Positions 21,005 through 31,051 of a stretch of DNA of 33,725 nucleotides are shown here, one piece after another. This stretch comes from Pseudomonas ceruminis (GTDB lineage Bacteria > Pseudomonadota > Gammaproteobacteria > Pseudomonadales > Pseudomonadaceae). Both the position numbers and the translations under genes were made by a program. How positions within the stretch are numbered: the stretch's first letter is position 1; every line of letters starts with the position of its first letter. Below the pieces are notes generated by a model. The model saw nothing but the letters and a program-made list of their open reading frames with translations. It had not been told where the DNA came from and did not search any database. The DNA lies in assembly GCF_021602025.1 (NCBI RefSeq), contig NZ_BQHW01000043.1:1-33725 (forward strand). The letters are read 5' to 3'.

Positions 21005-21832
21005 CTACAAGGCCGTCGCCAGCGTCAAGAGTGCCTGGCGCCAGCGCGCTGCAGCGGGCAGGGCCAGGAAGAACGGGTTGAGCAAAGACGCGCGGGGCGG
21101 GTAGCAGAACGGCTGCCCGTCCAGGCCGATCACCTCGCCAGCGGCACCTTCCAGCACGCCCTGGGCGGCAGCCGTGTCCCACTGTGAGGTGGGTGCCAGA
21201 CGCGGGTAACAGTCGGCGCTGCCTTCAGCGAGCAGGCAGAATTTCAGCGAACTGCCGATATTGGCCAGCTCGAGCTCTCCCACTGCGCTGCTCAGGCCAG
21301 CCAACAAGGCTTCCTGTTGCGGGCTGGAGTGGCGGCGGCTAGCCACGACGGTGAAACGGCCGTCGGCAGGCGGCGCATTGCGTACCTGTATCGGCAAGGC
21401 ATCACAACCGGCCTCGGCACGCCAGGCCCCCAGGCGCCGGCCACCGAAATAGCAGCGCCCGCTGGTCGGCATCGACACCACACCAAACACCACTTCGCCG
21501 TTTTCGATCAGTGCAATGTTGACGGTGAATTCTTCGCTGCCCGCGATGAACTCCTTGGTGCCGTCCAGGGGGTCGACCAGCCACCAGCGCTGCCAGCCCT
21601 GGCGCTCGGCCAGCGGGATATTGCAGTCTTCCTCGGACAGTACCGGGATGTGCGGCGCCAGCGCCTGCAGGCCGTCGGCGATGACCCGGTGCGCGGCCAG
21701 GTCGGCAGCGGTCACCGGCGAGTCATCGGCCTTGTTGGTCACCGCCACATCGGCGCGCCAGAACGGCAGGATGGCCTCACCCGCCAGGCCGGCAAGCTTC
21801 ACCACTTCCCGCATCAGTTGTTGATCGTTCAT
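21005..21832 (-). CDS. cysQ: 3'(2'),5'-bisphosphate nucleotidase CysQ
   Basis: This Mg-dependent phosphatase of the inositol-monophosphatase superfamily removes the 3'-phosphate of PAP (and PAPS), the by-product of sulfate assimilation. It has 275 residues. Metal and catalytic motifs are VLSEED (64-69), WLVDPLDGTKEFI (84-96) and the C-terminal SQWDTAAAQGVLEGAAGEV. It overlaps the upstream nudE by ATGA, so both come from one transcript starting before nudE. The cysQ-nudE pairing fits removal of nucleotide by-products. It is complete, with no odd residues seen. Confidence 0.94.
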   Translation of the reverse strand: MNDQQLMREVVKLAGLAGEAILPFWRADVAVTNKADDSPVTAADLAAHRVIADGLQALAPHIPVLSEEDCNIPLAERQGWQRWWLVDPLDGTKEFIAGSEEFTVNIALIENGEVVFGVVSMPTSGRCYFGGRRLGAWRAEAGCDALPIQVRNAPPADGRFTVVASRRHSSPQQEALLAGLSSAVGELELANIGSSLKFCLLAEGSADCYPRLAPTSQWDTAAAQGVLEGAAGEVIGLDGQPFCYPPRASLLNPFFLALPAAARWRQALLTLATAL

Positions 21833-22395
21833 GCGTCGAGCAGCCCACGCTGGATCAGCAGGTCACGCGCCAGGTACAGCGCCGCCAGCGCCCGGCCCTC
21901 GGTGAACTGCGGGTGCATGGCCAGCGCCGAGAGTTCGCGCAGGTTGACCTTGTCGACCCGCATCGGCTCCGGCTCGTCGCCTTCCAGGCGTTCCTCGTAG
22001 AGGTCGCTGGCCAGCACCACCTGGATTTTCTGGCTCATGTAGCCAGGCGAAAGCGACAACTCGGTCAGGTGCTCCAGCTGACGTGCGCCAAAGCCCGCCT
22101 CTTCCTTGAGCTCGCGGTCGGCTGCTGCCAGCACGTCTTCACCCGGCTCTATCAGGCCTTTGGGCAGCGACAGTTCGTACTCATCGGTACCGCCGCAGTA
22201 TTCCTCGACCAGCACCGCGTGCTCGGCGTCGAGCATCGCCACGATCATGACCGCGCCATAGCCATTGCCACGGCCGACCAGGCGCTCGTAGGTGCGCTCG
22301 GTGCCATTGCTGAAGCGCAACTGCACGGCTTCGACGCGGAACAGGCGGCTGCTGGCGACAATCTCGCGACTGAGGACGGTGGGTTTCTGGCGCAT
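21829..22395 (-). CDS. nudE: ADP-compounds hydrolase NudE
   Basis: This Nudix pyrophosphatase of 188 residues cleaves ADP-ribose, NADH and Ap3A-type dinucleotides. The full Nudix box GX5EX7REUXEEXGU occupies residues 80-102 (GLIEPGE to REL-EEAGF). The start is ATG 22395, with AAGGAG at ideal spacing; the frame continues upstream but without a better site. It overlaps cysQ and is divergent from yrfG across 64 bases, which must contain both promoters. The same partners (nudE, yrfG) are near neighbours in E. coli. Confidence 0.94.
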   Translation of the reverse strand: MRQKPTVLSREIVASSRLFRVEAVQLRFSNGTERTYERLVGRGNGYGAVMIVAMLDAEHAVLVEEYCGGTDEYELSLPKGLIEPGEDVLAAADRELKEEAGFGARQLEHLTELSLSPGYMSQKIQVVLASDLYEERLEGDEPEPMRVDKVNLRELSALAMHPQFTEGRALAALYLARDLLIQRGLLDA

Positions 22396-22459
22396 GGGGC
22401 GGCTCCTTGGCGTGAACGGGTTACTATACCGTGGCTTGCCGACTGATCGAGAGTTTCCC

Positions 22460-23122
22460 ATGCCTGTTCTTCCCTGGTCTGCCATCGATACCGTCCTGCT
22501 GGACATGGACGGCACCCTGCTCGACCTGCACTACGACAACCGCTTCTGGCTCGAACACCTGCCGCAACGCTATGCCGAGCTGCATGGGGTGAGCCGTGCC
22601 ATGGCGCAAATGGAGCTGCAGCCGCTGTTCGAGCGCAATGCTGGCACACTCAACTGGTACTGCCTGGATTTCTGGAGCAGGGAGCTGAAGCTGCCCATCC
22701 GCGAGCTCAAGCGCGAGATCGCCGACCTGATTGCCCTGCGGCCTGATGCCGATACCTTTCTTGCCGCGATCCGCCAGGCTGGCAAGCGGGTGGTGATGAT
22801 CACCAACGCCCACCGCGATTCACTGTCACTCAAGCTGGAGCGTGTGGAACTGGCGCCGTATTTCGAGCGGCTGATCAGTTCGCACGACTATGGCTATCCG
22901 AAGGAAAGCCCGCAGTTCTGGGATGCGTTGCAGGCGGATATCGGCTTTGTGCCTGAACGCAGCCTGTTCATCGACGACACGCTGGCGATCTTGCGCAGTG
23001 CACGGCGATTTGGCGTAGGGCATTTGCTGGCGGTGCGCCAGCCGGACAGCCAGGCGGCGCCGCGCGATACCCAAGAGTTTGAGGCGGTCGAGGATTACCG
23101 GGCGTTGCTGCAGGGGCTGTAA
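22460..23122 (+). CDS. yrfG: GMP/IMP nucleotidase YrfG, HAD superfamily
   Basis: This 220-residue haloacid-dehalogenase phosphatase is known in E. coli to act on purine mononucleotides (GMP, IMP). Seen: motif I with Asp15 and Asp17 (LLDMDGTLLDL), the cap region LNWYCLDFWSRELK, motif II VVMITNAHRDS, the motif III lysine in YPKESPQFW and motif IV LFIDDTLAIL. The start is ATG 22460, preceded by CGAGAG; the frame is open upstream but runs into the nudE start region. It is followed by a hairpin shared with the convergent BON-LysM gene. Confidence 0.92.
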   Translation: MPVLPWSAIDTVLLDMDGTLLDLHYDNRFWLEHLPQRYAELHGVSRAMAQMELQPLFERNAGTLNWYCLDFWSRELKLPIRELKREIADLIALRPDADTFLAAIRQAGKRVVMITNAHRDSLSLKLERVELAPYFERLISSHDYGYPKESPQFWDALQADIGFVPERSLFIDDTLAILRSARRFGVGHLLAVRQPDSQAAPRDTQEFEAVEDYRALLQGL

Positions 23123-23124
23123 AG

Positions 23125-23152
23125 CCTCATCGCCGGCAGGCCGCCGATGAGG
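23125..23152. terminator. Hairpin between convergent yrfG and LysM genes
   Basis: CCTCATCG pairs with CGATGAGG, with extra inner pairs. It starts just past the yrfG stop and 24 bases past the LysM-gene stop. The minus strand continues with CTTT, the plus strand lacks a T-run, so it is a modest bidirectional terminator at best. Confidence 0.5.
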
Positions 23153-23175
23153 TCGGTACAGCCTATGAAACGCTA

Positions 23176-23616
23176 TTAATCCGGAATACGCAGCACCTGC
23201 CCCGGATAGATCTTGTCTGGGTGCGACAACAATGGCTTGTTGGCCTCGAAGATCTTGTTGTACTTGTTCGGGTCGCCATAAACCCGCTTGGAAATGGCGC
23301 TGAGGGTATCGCCCTTCTCCACCGTCACGAACTTCGCCGCCTGGGCCACCGGCCCGGTCACGGTGATCTGGTCATCGACGCTGGCCACACCATTGATGTT
23401 GCCGGCCGCGAGGATGATCTTCTCCTTCTCCTCCTGACTGGACACCTCGCCCTTGAGGATGATCTTGTCACCCTCTACAGTGGCGGTGATGTTGGGGTTG
23501 CCCAGGCCGACACTCTCCACGTGCTTCTTGAGCTGCTCCTCGGCATTGGCGTTGCCAGGGGTCAGCAGGTCGATCAACTTCTCGCCGGCTTCCTTCACGA
23601 AACTGAATAGGCTCAT
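23176..23616 (-). CDS. BON and LysM domain protein (Kbp/YgaU-like)
   Basis: This 146-residue protein resembles E. coli Kbp (YgaU), a cytoplasmic potassium-binding protein. A BON domain covers about residues 22-88 (GNPNITATVEGDKIILKGEV and GVASVDDQITV). A LysM domain covers about 94-145 (VEKGDTLSAISKRVYGD and KIYPGQVLRIPD). There is no signal peptide, as in Kbp. The start is ATG 23616 (SLFSFVKEAGEKL), preceded by AAGGAG; an upstream open extension is rejected. YgaU is a stress-induced, RpoS-dependent gene in E. coli, and a CTACACT -10 candidate lies about 35 bases upstream here. Confidence 0.92.
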   Translation of the reverse strand: MSLFSFVKEAGEKLIDLLTPGNANAEEQLKKHVESVGLGNPNITATVEGDKIILKGEVSSQEEKEKIILAAGNINGVASVDDQITVTGPVAQAAKFVTVEKGDTLSAISKRVYGDPNKYNKIFEANKPLLSHPDKIYPGQVLRIPD

Positions 23617-23651
23617 TGCGCTCTCCTTGTTGATAAAACCTTGGAGACAGC

Positions 23652-23658
23652 AGTGTAG
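23652..23658 (-). promoter_or_regulatory. Candidate RpoS-type -10 (CTACACT) for the LysM gene
   Basis: On the minus strand CTACACT matches the sigma-S -10 pattern CTATACT at six of seven positions. It would place the start about 30 bases before the gene's ATG. There is no obvious -35, which sigma-S promoters often lack. It is a short motif, so chance is possible. Confidence 0.35.
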
Positions 23659-23790
23659 GCCAGGATTTCCCCCCACGCCCCGCTGCTGCTCATCGACGTG
23701 GTCTATCAAGGCATAGACCCTAGCGATTAGACGTGCCCGGCCCACAGGCCTAGGCTGGTGCTATCAAAAAGCCGCTGGTAATCAGCCCCG

Positions 23791-24621
23791 ATGAACAGCA
23801 AACCCCCGGTCTGCGCGGCCTCCACGCCCTTGGCACTGCCCGCTGCCAGCAATACTTACGGTTACGTCCAGCTCAGCGACGCCGAACCTGCCAGCACCCC
23901 GCTGGCCGAGGAAGTCGCCCTGGCCATCGTCTACAACGGCCTCAACCAAGCCGTGATGCTGGTCAGCCCCACCGACCTCGAAGACTTCGCCGTCGGCTTC
24001 AGCGTGGGCAGCGGCATTGTCGAAGGCACCGCTGAAATCTACGACCTCAAACTCTCCGGCAGCGGCTCAGCCCTGTACGCCGACCTGGAAATCTCCAGCC
24101 GCGCATTCTGGAACCTGAAAAACCAGCGCCGCCAGTTGGCCGGCACCAGCGGCTGTGGCTTGTGTGGGGTCGAAGCCCTGGAGCAGGCACTGCCAGAGCT
24201 GGCCGAGCTGCCTGGGGCGCCGCTGCCGCCAGCGCAGTGGCTGGCCGGCCTGCGTGAGCGCATCGATGCCTTCCAGCCCTTGGGCCAGCATTGCGGTGCT
24301 GTGCACGCGGCGCTGTTCATGAACGACCAGGGCGAACTGCTGCTCGGGCGCGAAGACATCGGCCGGCACAACGCGCTGGACAAGCTGATCGGAGCTCTGT
24401 TGCGCCAGGGCATCAGTACCGAAGGTGGCCTGGCCATCGTCACCAGCCGCTGCAGCCTGGAGCTGATCCAGAAAGTCCTGCGCGCTGGCATCCAGACCCT
24501 GGTCAGCCTCTCGGCCCCCACCGGCCTTGCCCTGCAATGGGCGCGCAAGCACAACCTCAACCTCATTCACTTGCCCAAACACAGTGCACCGCGGGTCTAC
24601 AGCCCAGCGGCGGAGTCATAA
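23791..24621 (+). CDS. fdhD: Sulfur carrier FdhD for formate dehydrogenase maturation
   Basis: FdhD carries sulfur from the cysteine desulfurase IscS to the molybdenum cofactor of formate dehydrogenase. It is 276 residues long, normal for the family. The key GCGLCG motif has Cys122 and Cys125, equivalent to the essential pair in E. coli FdhD, and GREDIGRHNALDKLIGA and TSRCSLELIQKVLRAG are the other conserved blocks. It ends 5 bases before the start of the FdhF-like gene, which is its obvious client, so the two form an operon. The ribosome site is weak. Confidence 0.95.
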   Translation: MNSKPPVCAASTPLALPAASNTYGYVQLSDAEPASTPLAEEVALAIVYNGLNQAVMLVSPTDLEDFAVGFSVGSGIVEGTAEIYDLKLSGSGSALYADLEISSRAFWNLKNQRRQLAGTSGCGLCGVEALEQALPELAELPGAPLPPAQWLAGLRERIDAFQPLGQHCGAVHAALFMNDQGELLLGREDIGRHNALDKLIGALLRQGISTEGGLAIVTSRCSLELIQKVLRAGIQTLVSLSAPTGLALQWARKHNLNLIHLPKHSAPRVYSPAAES

Positions 24622-24626
24622 CAACC

Positions 24627-26972
<2,346 letters not shown>

Positions 26973-27021
26973 ACGCCACTGCGCCTGCAGAGGGTGTGGT
27001 CAACAACGGCCAAGAACAAAA

Positions 27022-27051
27022 AAAGCCCTGTCCGCAACGGATCAGGGCTTT
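27022..27051 (+). terminator. Rho-independent terminator after the FdhF-like gene
   Basis: AAAGCCCTG and CAGGGCTTT form the outer stem, with inner CC/GG pairs, ending in CTTTGTC. It lies about 50 bases past the stop of the molybdoenzyme gene and ahead of the glycine-zipper gene. Confidence 0.75.
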
Positions 27052-27209
27052 GTCATAAATACCTCAGACACGCAAAAAACGATAAAGTTTCACAGTTAAA
27101 ACAGCAACTTAGAGAATTGTGTACAACTCGTGCTACTCGTCGGATTTTCGTTGCCAGGCGCAGCGCCGAGCCTCAAATTCGCCCTCGTCATCCCTATGAG
27201 GCTCTCTTG

Positions 27210-27689
27210 ATGAAGAAGTACTCCTCGATTCTGTTGTTGTCTTTCAGCTTGCTCAGCGGCGTTGCCATGGCAGGCGGCACCACCGAAGCCGGCATTGGCG
27301 GCGCATTGGGTGGGGTACTGGGCTCCGTTGTGGGCCAGTCCATCGGCGGTAGCACGGGCGGCGCGATTGGTGCCGGCCTGGGCGGTGCTGCCGGCAGTGC
27401 GGTAGGCGCCAACAAACACCAGCGTGGTGAGGCCGCCATCGGTGGCGCACTGGGTGCCGCAGGCGGCAACGTGGTCGGCCGCTCGATGGGCGGCACCACC
27501 GGTAGCTATATCGGCGCAGCCGCAGGCGGCGGTGCCGGTGGCGCGCTGGGTAACTACATGGGCAACAAAGCCGATGAAGACGAGCGCCACGACGATCGCC
27601 GCTACCGTCGCGGCTACGACGACCGCCGTCACTACGACCGTGGCCACCACTATGGCCACCGCAAGCACAAGCGCCACTGGCGCGACTGA
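27210..27689 (+). CDS. Glycine-zipper envelope protein with basic, His-rich tail
   Basis: This 159-residue exported protein has a signal peptide that ends near residue 21 (GVAMA/GGT). Residues 25-122 are glycine-zipper repeats (GGALGGVLGSVVGQSIGG, GGAIGAGLGGAAGSAVG, GGALGAAGGNVVG), which form tight helix hairpins in membranes. The last 35 residues are charged and rich in Arg, His, Tyr and Asp (HDDRRYRRGYDDRRHYDRG), then Lys and Arg. I see no lipobox, so it is probably a periplasmic or outer-membrane-associated protein. Its specific role is unknown. The start is ATG 27210 with GAGG eight bases before; the frame is open upstream but without a ribosome site. It is monocistronic, between two terminators. 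Confidence 0.85.
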   Translation: MKKYSSILLLSFSLLSGVAMAGGTTEAGIGGALGGVLGSVVGQSIGGSTGGAIGAGLGGAAGSAVGANKHQRGEAAIGGALGAAGGNVVGRSMGGTTGSYIGAAAGGGAGGALGNYMGNKADEDERHDDRRYRRGYDDRRHYDRGHHYGHRKHKRHWRD

Positions 27690-27718
27690 TACCGGCGGCT
27701 AACGCCTCGGTAGCAAAA

Positions 27719-27746
27719 GCCCCGCCCGCATGGCGGGGCTTTTTTA
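27719..27746. terminator. Bidirectional rho-independent terminator
   Basis: GCCCCGCC and GGCGGGGC form an 8-bp stem followed by TTTTTTAT on the plus strand. The left flank is AAAA, which gives the minus strand a T-run as well. It ends the glycine-zipper gene and overlaps the stop of the convergent thioesterase gene at 27744. Confidence 0.88.
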
Positions 27747-28184
27747 TACGTTGTGGCCCAGCTGCAGGCCGCCGAGGATGAGCTGCAGCGGCTCTGGCAA
27801 CGGTACAGGCCGGCCATTTTCACGCTCGATGAACACTTGCACTACGGTGCCCGCTGCGCACGCATCCTCTTCCCCCGGCCGATACAGCGCCAGCCGGTAC
27901 TCCACCGTACTGCCTGCCAGGCGCGTCACGCCCAGGCCCACCTCCAGCACATCCGGGAAGCCTGGCAGCGCGTAGAAATCCGCCGCGGAACTGACGACAA
28001 AGGCCGCCAACGGCCCCTCACGCAGGTCGAATTCGGCTTGCTCCACCAGAAAGGCCTGGATGGCAGTTTCGAAGAAGCCATGCACGGTGGCGCCGGCGAT
28101 GTGGCCGTTGTGGTCGTTGTCCTGGGGGCGAGTGAGGATGGGGTGGAAGTGGGAGAAGGCACTGCGGTCGGGGGATTCGATCAT
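27744..28184 (-). CDS. Acyl-CoA thioesterase, 4HBT/YbgC type
   Basis: This 146-residue single-domain hotdog thioesterase has the family signature near the N-terminus: the catalytic Asp-containing RPQDNDHNGHIAGATVHGFFETAI, and a long helix after it. It continues with FYALPGFPDVLEVGLGVTRL and AAGTVVQVFIERENGRP, the usual beta-sheet part. Such enzymes hydrolyse acyl-CoA thioesters; the chain preference cannot be told. I chose ATG 28184 (IESPDRSAFSHFHPIL) because the family starts shortly before the active-site strand; no strong ribosome site is visible, and an in-frame upstream ATG gives a less family-like N-terminus. It is downstream of pckA but after a terminator, so probably separately transcribed. 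Confidence 0.85.
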   Translation of the reverse strand: MIESPDRSAFSHFHPILTRPQDNDHNGHIAGATVHGFFETAIQAFLVEQAEFDLREGPLAAFVVSSAADFYALPGFPDVLEVGLGVTRLAGSTVEYRLALYRPGEEDACAAGTVVQVFIERENGRPVPLPEPLQLILGGLQLGHNV

Positions 28185-28262
28185 CTGGCTAGCTCGTTTG
28201 GTCGCAATGAGTCCTGACAGTGAAACAGAATTTGCAGGTTTGTGGTGCCTGATCACAGGCAC

Positions 28263-28289
28263 AAAAAAGCCGCCTCTACAGGCGGCTTT
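28263..28289 (-). terminator. Rho-independent terminator of pckA
   Basis: GCCGCCT and AGGCGGC form a perfect stem around CTAC. On the minus strand it is followed by TTTTTTG. It lies about 20 bases past the pckA stop. Confidence 0.88.
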
Positions 28290-28310
28290 CTCGTTGCAAC
28301 GGGCTTGAGC

Positions 28311-29852
28311 TTACAGCTGTGGGCCAGCCGCCTTGATGGCGTCGGACACGTCGAACTTCTTGAAGTTCTCGGTGAACAGCTGGGCCAGGCCCTTGGCCGC
28401 TTCGTCGTAGGCAGCTTTGTCAGCCCAGGTGTTGCGTGGGTTGAGCAGCTCGGTCTCGACGCCCGGAACGGCCTTCGGCACGTCCAGGTTGATGATGTCC
28501 AGGTGCTCGGTTTCGGCACCGACCAGAGCGCCGCTCTGGATTGCAGCGATCACGCCACGGGTGGTCGGGATGCTGAAGCGCTTACCCACACCATAGCCAC
28601 CACCGGTCCAACCGGTGTTGACCAGGTACACCTTGGAGCCGAACGCGTTGATACGCTTGATCAGCAGCTCGGCGTACTCGCCAGCCGGGCGTGGGAAGAA
28701 CGGTGCACCGAAGCAGGTAGAGAAGGTCGACTTGATGCCGCCGCCCGAGCCCATTTCGGTGGAGCCGACCAGCGCGGTGTAACCCGACAGGAAGTGGTAG
28801 GCCGCCTGCTCGTTGTTCAGGATCGAAACCGGAGGCAGAACGCCGGTCAGGTCGCAGGTCAGGAAGATGACCGCGTTCGGCTCGCCACCCAGGTTCGCTT
28901 CGGAACGCTTGGCAACGTGCTCCAGCGGGTAGGCCGCACGGCTGTTCTGGGTCAGGCTGACATCGGCATAGTCAGCGTGCTGGTTGCCGTCGAGGACGAC
29001 GTTTTCCAGTACTGCACCGTGCTTGATGGCTTTCCAGATGACCGGCTCGTTCTTCTCGGACAGGTCGATGCACTTGGCGTAGCAGCCGCCTTCCATGTTG
29101 AAGACAACGCCTTCGCCCCAGCCGTGCTCGTCGTCACCGATCAGGTAACGGCTTTCGTCAGCCGACAGGGTGGTCTTGCCGGTGCCCGACAGGCCGAAGA
29201 ACAGGGTTACGTCACCCTCTTCGCCGATGTTGGCAGCGCAGTGCATCGGCAGCACGTCGGCAGCCGGCAGCAGGAAGTTCTGCACCGAGAACATGGCTTT
29301 CTTCATTTCGCCGGCGTAACGCATGCCAGCGATCAGCACCTTCTTCTGGGCGAAGTTGATGATCACGCAACCGTCGGAGTTGGTGCCGTCACGCTCAGGC
29401 TCGCAAACGAAGTTGGCGACGTTGAGGATCTGCCACTGGTCGCGACCAGCCGGGTTGAACTGCTCAGGGTTGATGAACAGGCAACGGCCGAACAGGTTCT
29501 GCCAGGCAGTCTGGGTGGTCATCTTGACTGGCAGGTAGTGCTCGGCAGCAGCGCCAACATGCACGTAGGAAACGAAGTGGTCCTGAGCGTTGTTGAACGC
29601 CTCGACGCGAGCCCACAGGGCGTCGAACTTGTCGGCCGGGAACTTGCGGTTGATCGGGCCCCAGGCGATGGCGTCCTGGGTGGAAGGTTCTTCGACGATG
29701 AAACGGTCAGCCGGCGAACGGCCAGTACGGTGCCCAGTCTCGACGACCAGTGCGCCGGTATCGGCTAGCACGCCTTCACCGCGTTGCAGCGCTTCTTTTA
29801 CCAGCTCATCGACGCTCAGGTCGGTGTACACGGTGTTGTTGGCTTGCGTCAT
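28311..29852 (-). CDS. pckA: Phosphoenolpyruvate carboxykinase (ATP)
   Basis: This enzyme converts oxaloacetate plus ATP to phosphoenolpyruvate, the entry step of gluconeogenesis when growing on organic acids. It has 513 residues, the normal length. Seen: [13 protein letters not shown], the substrate site around [12 protein letters not shown], the P-loop [11 protein letters not shown] (220-230), DDEHGWGEG and the C-terminal adenine-site region [14 protein letters not shown]. The start is ATG 29852 ([12 protein letters not shown]); an in-frame ATG 12 codons earlier is less likely. A role in C4-acid growth links it functionally to dctBD in the same window. An inverted repeat at 29904-29922 could be a regulator site. 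Confidence 0.97.
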   Translation of the reverse strand: MTQANNTVYTDLSVDELVKEALQRGEGVLADTGALVVETGHRTGRSPADRFIVEEPSTQDAIAWGPINRKFPADKFDALWARVEAFNNAQDHFVSYVHVGAAAEHYLPVKMTTQTAWQNLFGRCLFINPEQFNPAGRDQWQILNVANFVCEPERDGTNSDGCVIINFAQKKVLIAGMRYAGEMKKAMFSVQNFLLPAADVLPMHCAANIGEEGDVTLFFGLSGTGKTTLSADESRYLIGDDEHGWGEGVVFNMEGGCYAKCIDLSEKNEPVIWKAIKHGAVLENVVLDGNQHADYADVSLTQNSRAAYPLEHVAKRSEANLGGEPNAVIFLTCDLTGVLPPVSILNNEQAAYHFLSGYTALVGSTEMGSGGGIKSTFSTCFGAPFFPRPAGEYAELLIKRINAFGSKVYLVNTGWTGGGYGVGKRFSIPTTRGVIAAIQSGALVGAETEHLDIINLDVPKAVPGVETELLNPRNTWADKAAYDEAAKGLAQLFTENFKKFDVSDAIKAAGPQL

Positions 29853-29903
29853 GAGATACCCCATCCGGCCCGAGGCCGAGTGCTCCAAACGTTTTGTAGT
29901 TGT

Positions 29904-29922
29904 CTGTAAAAAACTACTACAG
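29904..29922. promoter_or_regulatory. Inverted repeat upstream of pckA
   Basis: CTGTA, nine bases, TACAG forms a 19-bp dyad about 50 bases before the pckA start. A second TTGTAGTT lies just to the left. It is similar to, but spaced differently from, the HexR motif (TGTAATTAAATTACA) found before gluconeogenic genes in several gamma-proteobacteria. The binding protein is not known. Confidence 0.35.
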
Positions 29923-30003
29923 CGAAAAAAGTGGCCGGATTATGCCAGAAACGCCCAAAAAAAGTAGGCCCCTCCTGTCAGAACCGCTCATTTGCGCAAT
30001 TCG

Positions 30004-30020
30004 ACAGGAGAATATCCTGT
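30004..30020. repeat. Short inverted repeat between hslO and pckA
   Basis: ACAGGA and TCCTGT form a 6-bp hairpin around GAATA, 11 bases past the hslO stop. It has no T-run directly after it on either strand, though a T7 run lies about 50 bases further toward pckA. It may contribute to ending the hslO transcript. Confidence 0.4.
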
Positions 30021-30031
30021 AGTTAAACGTT

Positions 30032-30931
30032 TCAGTGGCGAGTTTCTGACGCCGTGTCTGTGCCACCACCGGCAAACAGTTGCGCAACATCGCTGGCATC
30101 GAAGAAATAGCGCTCGTTGCAGAACTGGCAATCGATCTCGACCTTGCCGCCACACTCTTCCACCAGTTGCTTGGCATCGTGTTCGCCCAGGCTGACCAGG
30201 GCATTGCCAGAGCGCTCGCGCGAGCAGCTGCAATTGAAGCGCAGCGGCTGGATATCGAACAGGCGCACAGCGTCTTCGTGGTAGAGGCGGTGCAGCAGGG
30301 TTTCGTTGTCCTCGGCCCACTCCTCGGTCTTGAGGGTCTTGGCCAGGGCGATCACATGCTGCCAGCTGTCTTCGCGCTCTTCTTCGTCACGCTCGCGATC
30401 GACCGGCAGCTGTTGCAGCAACAGGCCGCGGGCCTTGCCAGCCGACGCGTTGAGCCAGAAGCGAGTGTTGGTCTGCTGGGACTGAACGAAGTAGTTGGTG
30501 AAGCACTCCGACAGGTTGGCGCCGTCGAGTTCGACAGTGCCTTGATAACGCTGGCCCTTGACGGGGTCGAGGGTCAGGGTGAGGTGGCCGTCGGGCATCA
30601 GCTGCGCCAGGGTAGCGTCGGCGGGGATCTGATCCTCTTCGTAACGGGCCATGCCACGGATGTCGCGCTCGCTCGAGCACTCCACCATCAACAGGGGGAT
30701 CGGGCCTTGCGAACGCGCCTGCAGGATCAGCAGGCCGTCGAACTTCATGGCGCCAACCAGCAAGGCCGTGGCCGCCATCAGTTCGCCGAGCAGAGCGGCG
30801 ACGGGCTGTGGGTACGGGTGACGGGCCAACACCGCAGCGTAGCTGTCATCGAGTGCCACCCACTCGCCGCGCACATCGCGGTCGTCGAAGATGAAACGTT
30901 GGGTGAAATCGGTATCTGGCAAATCGCTCAT
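30032..30931 (-). CDS. hslO: Redox-regulated chaperone Hsp33
   Basis: Hsp33 is a cytosolic holdase switched on when oxidants release its zinc and form disulfides. It has 299 residues, normal length. The C-terminal redox switch is complete: Cys234-x-Cys236 (NCSCSRER) and Cys268-x2-Cys271 (CQFCNERY). The N-terminal core shows [23 protein letters not shown] and the linker region with YRLYHEDAV-like sequence ([11 protein letters not shown]). It lies upstream of pckA on the same strand, with hslR beyond the PAP2 gene. There is only a weak ribosome site (AAACCT), so the start is chosen from the conserved N-terminus. Confidence 0.96.
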   Translation of the reverse strand: MSDLPDTDFTQRFIFDDRDVRGEWVALDDSYAAVLARHPYPQPVAALLGELMAATALLVGAMKFDGLLILQARSQGPIPLLMVECSSERDIRGMARYEEDQIPADATLAQLMPDGHLTLTLDPVKGQRYQGTVELDGANLSECFTNYFVQSQQTNTRFWLNASAGKARGLLLQQLPVDRERDEEEREDSWQHVIALAKTLKTEEWAEDNETLLHRLYHEDAVRLFDIQPLRFNCSCSRERSGNALVSLGEHDAKQLVEECGGKVEIDCQFCNERYFFDASDVAQLFAGGGTDTASETRH

Positions 30932-30973
30932 AGGTTTTGGCTATCTGAAAAATGATGACAAAATGGTTACATA

Positions 30974-30998
30974 GGGTTTCGGAAATGTTCGGAAACCC
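30974..30998. promoter_or_regulatory. 25-bp inverted repeat in the hslO/PAP2 divergent region
   Basis: GGGTTTC and GAAACCC are perfect 7-bp arms around an 11-base centre, and TTCGGAAA occurs twice inside. The repeat lies between the divergent hslO and PAP2 genes (120 bases), where a shared operator would be expected. No known motif is recognised. Confidence 0.4.
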
Positions 30999-31051
30999 TT
31001 GGTAGAGTGCTAAAAACGCGCTCCAATTCCTGTTTGCAATAGAGGTATTTT

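Noticed and set aside
28242-29768. 508-codon plus-strand frame opposite pckA
   Set aside because: Shadow of a highly conserved housekeeping gene.
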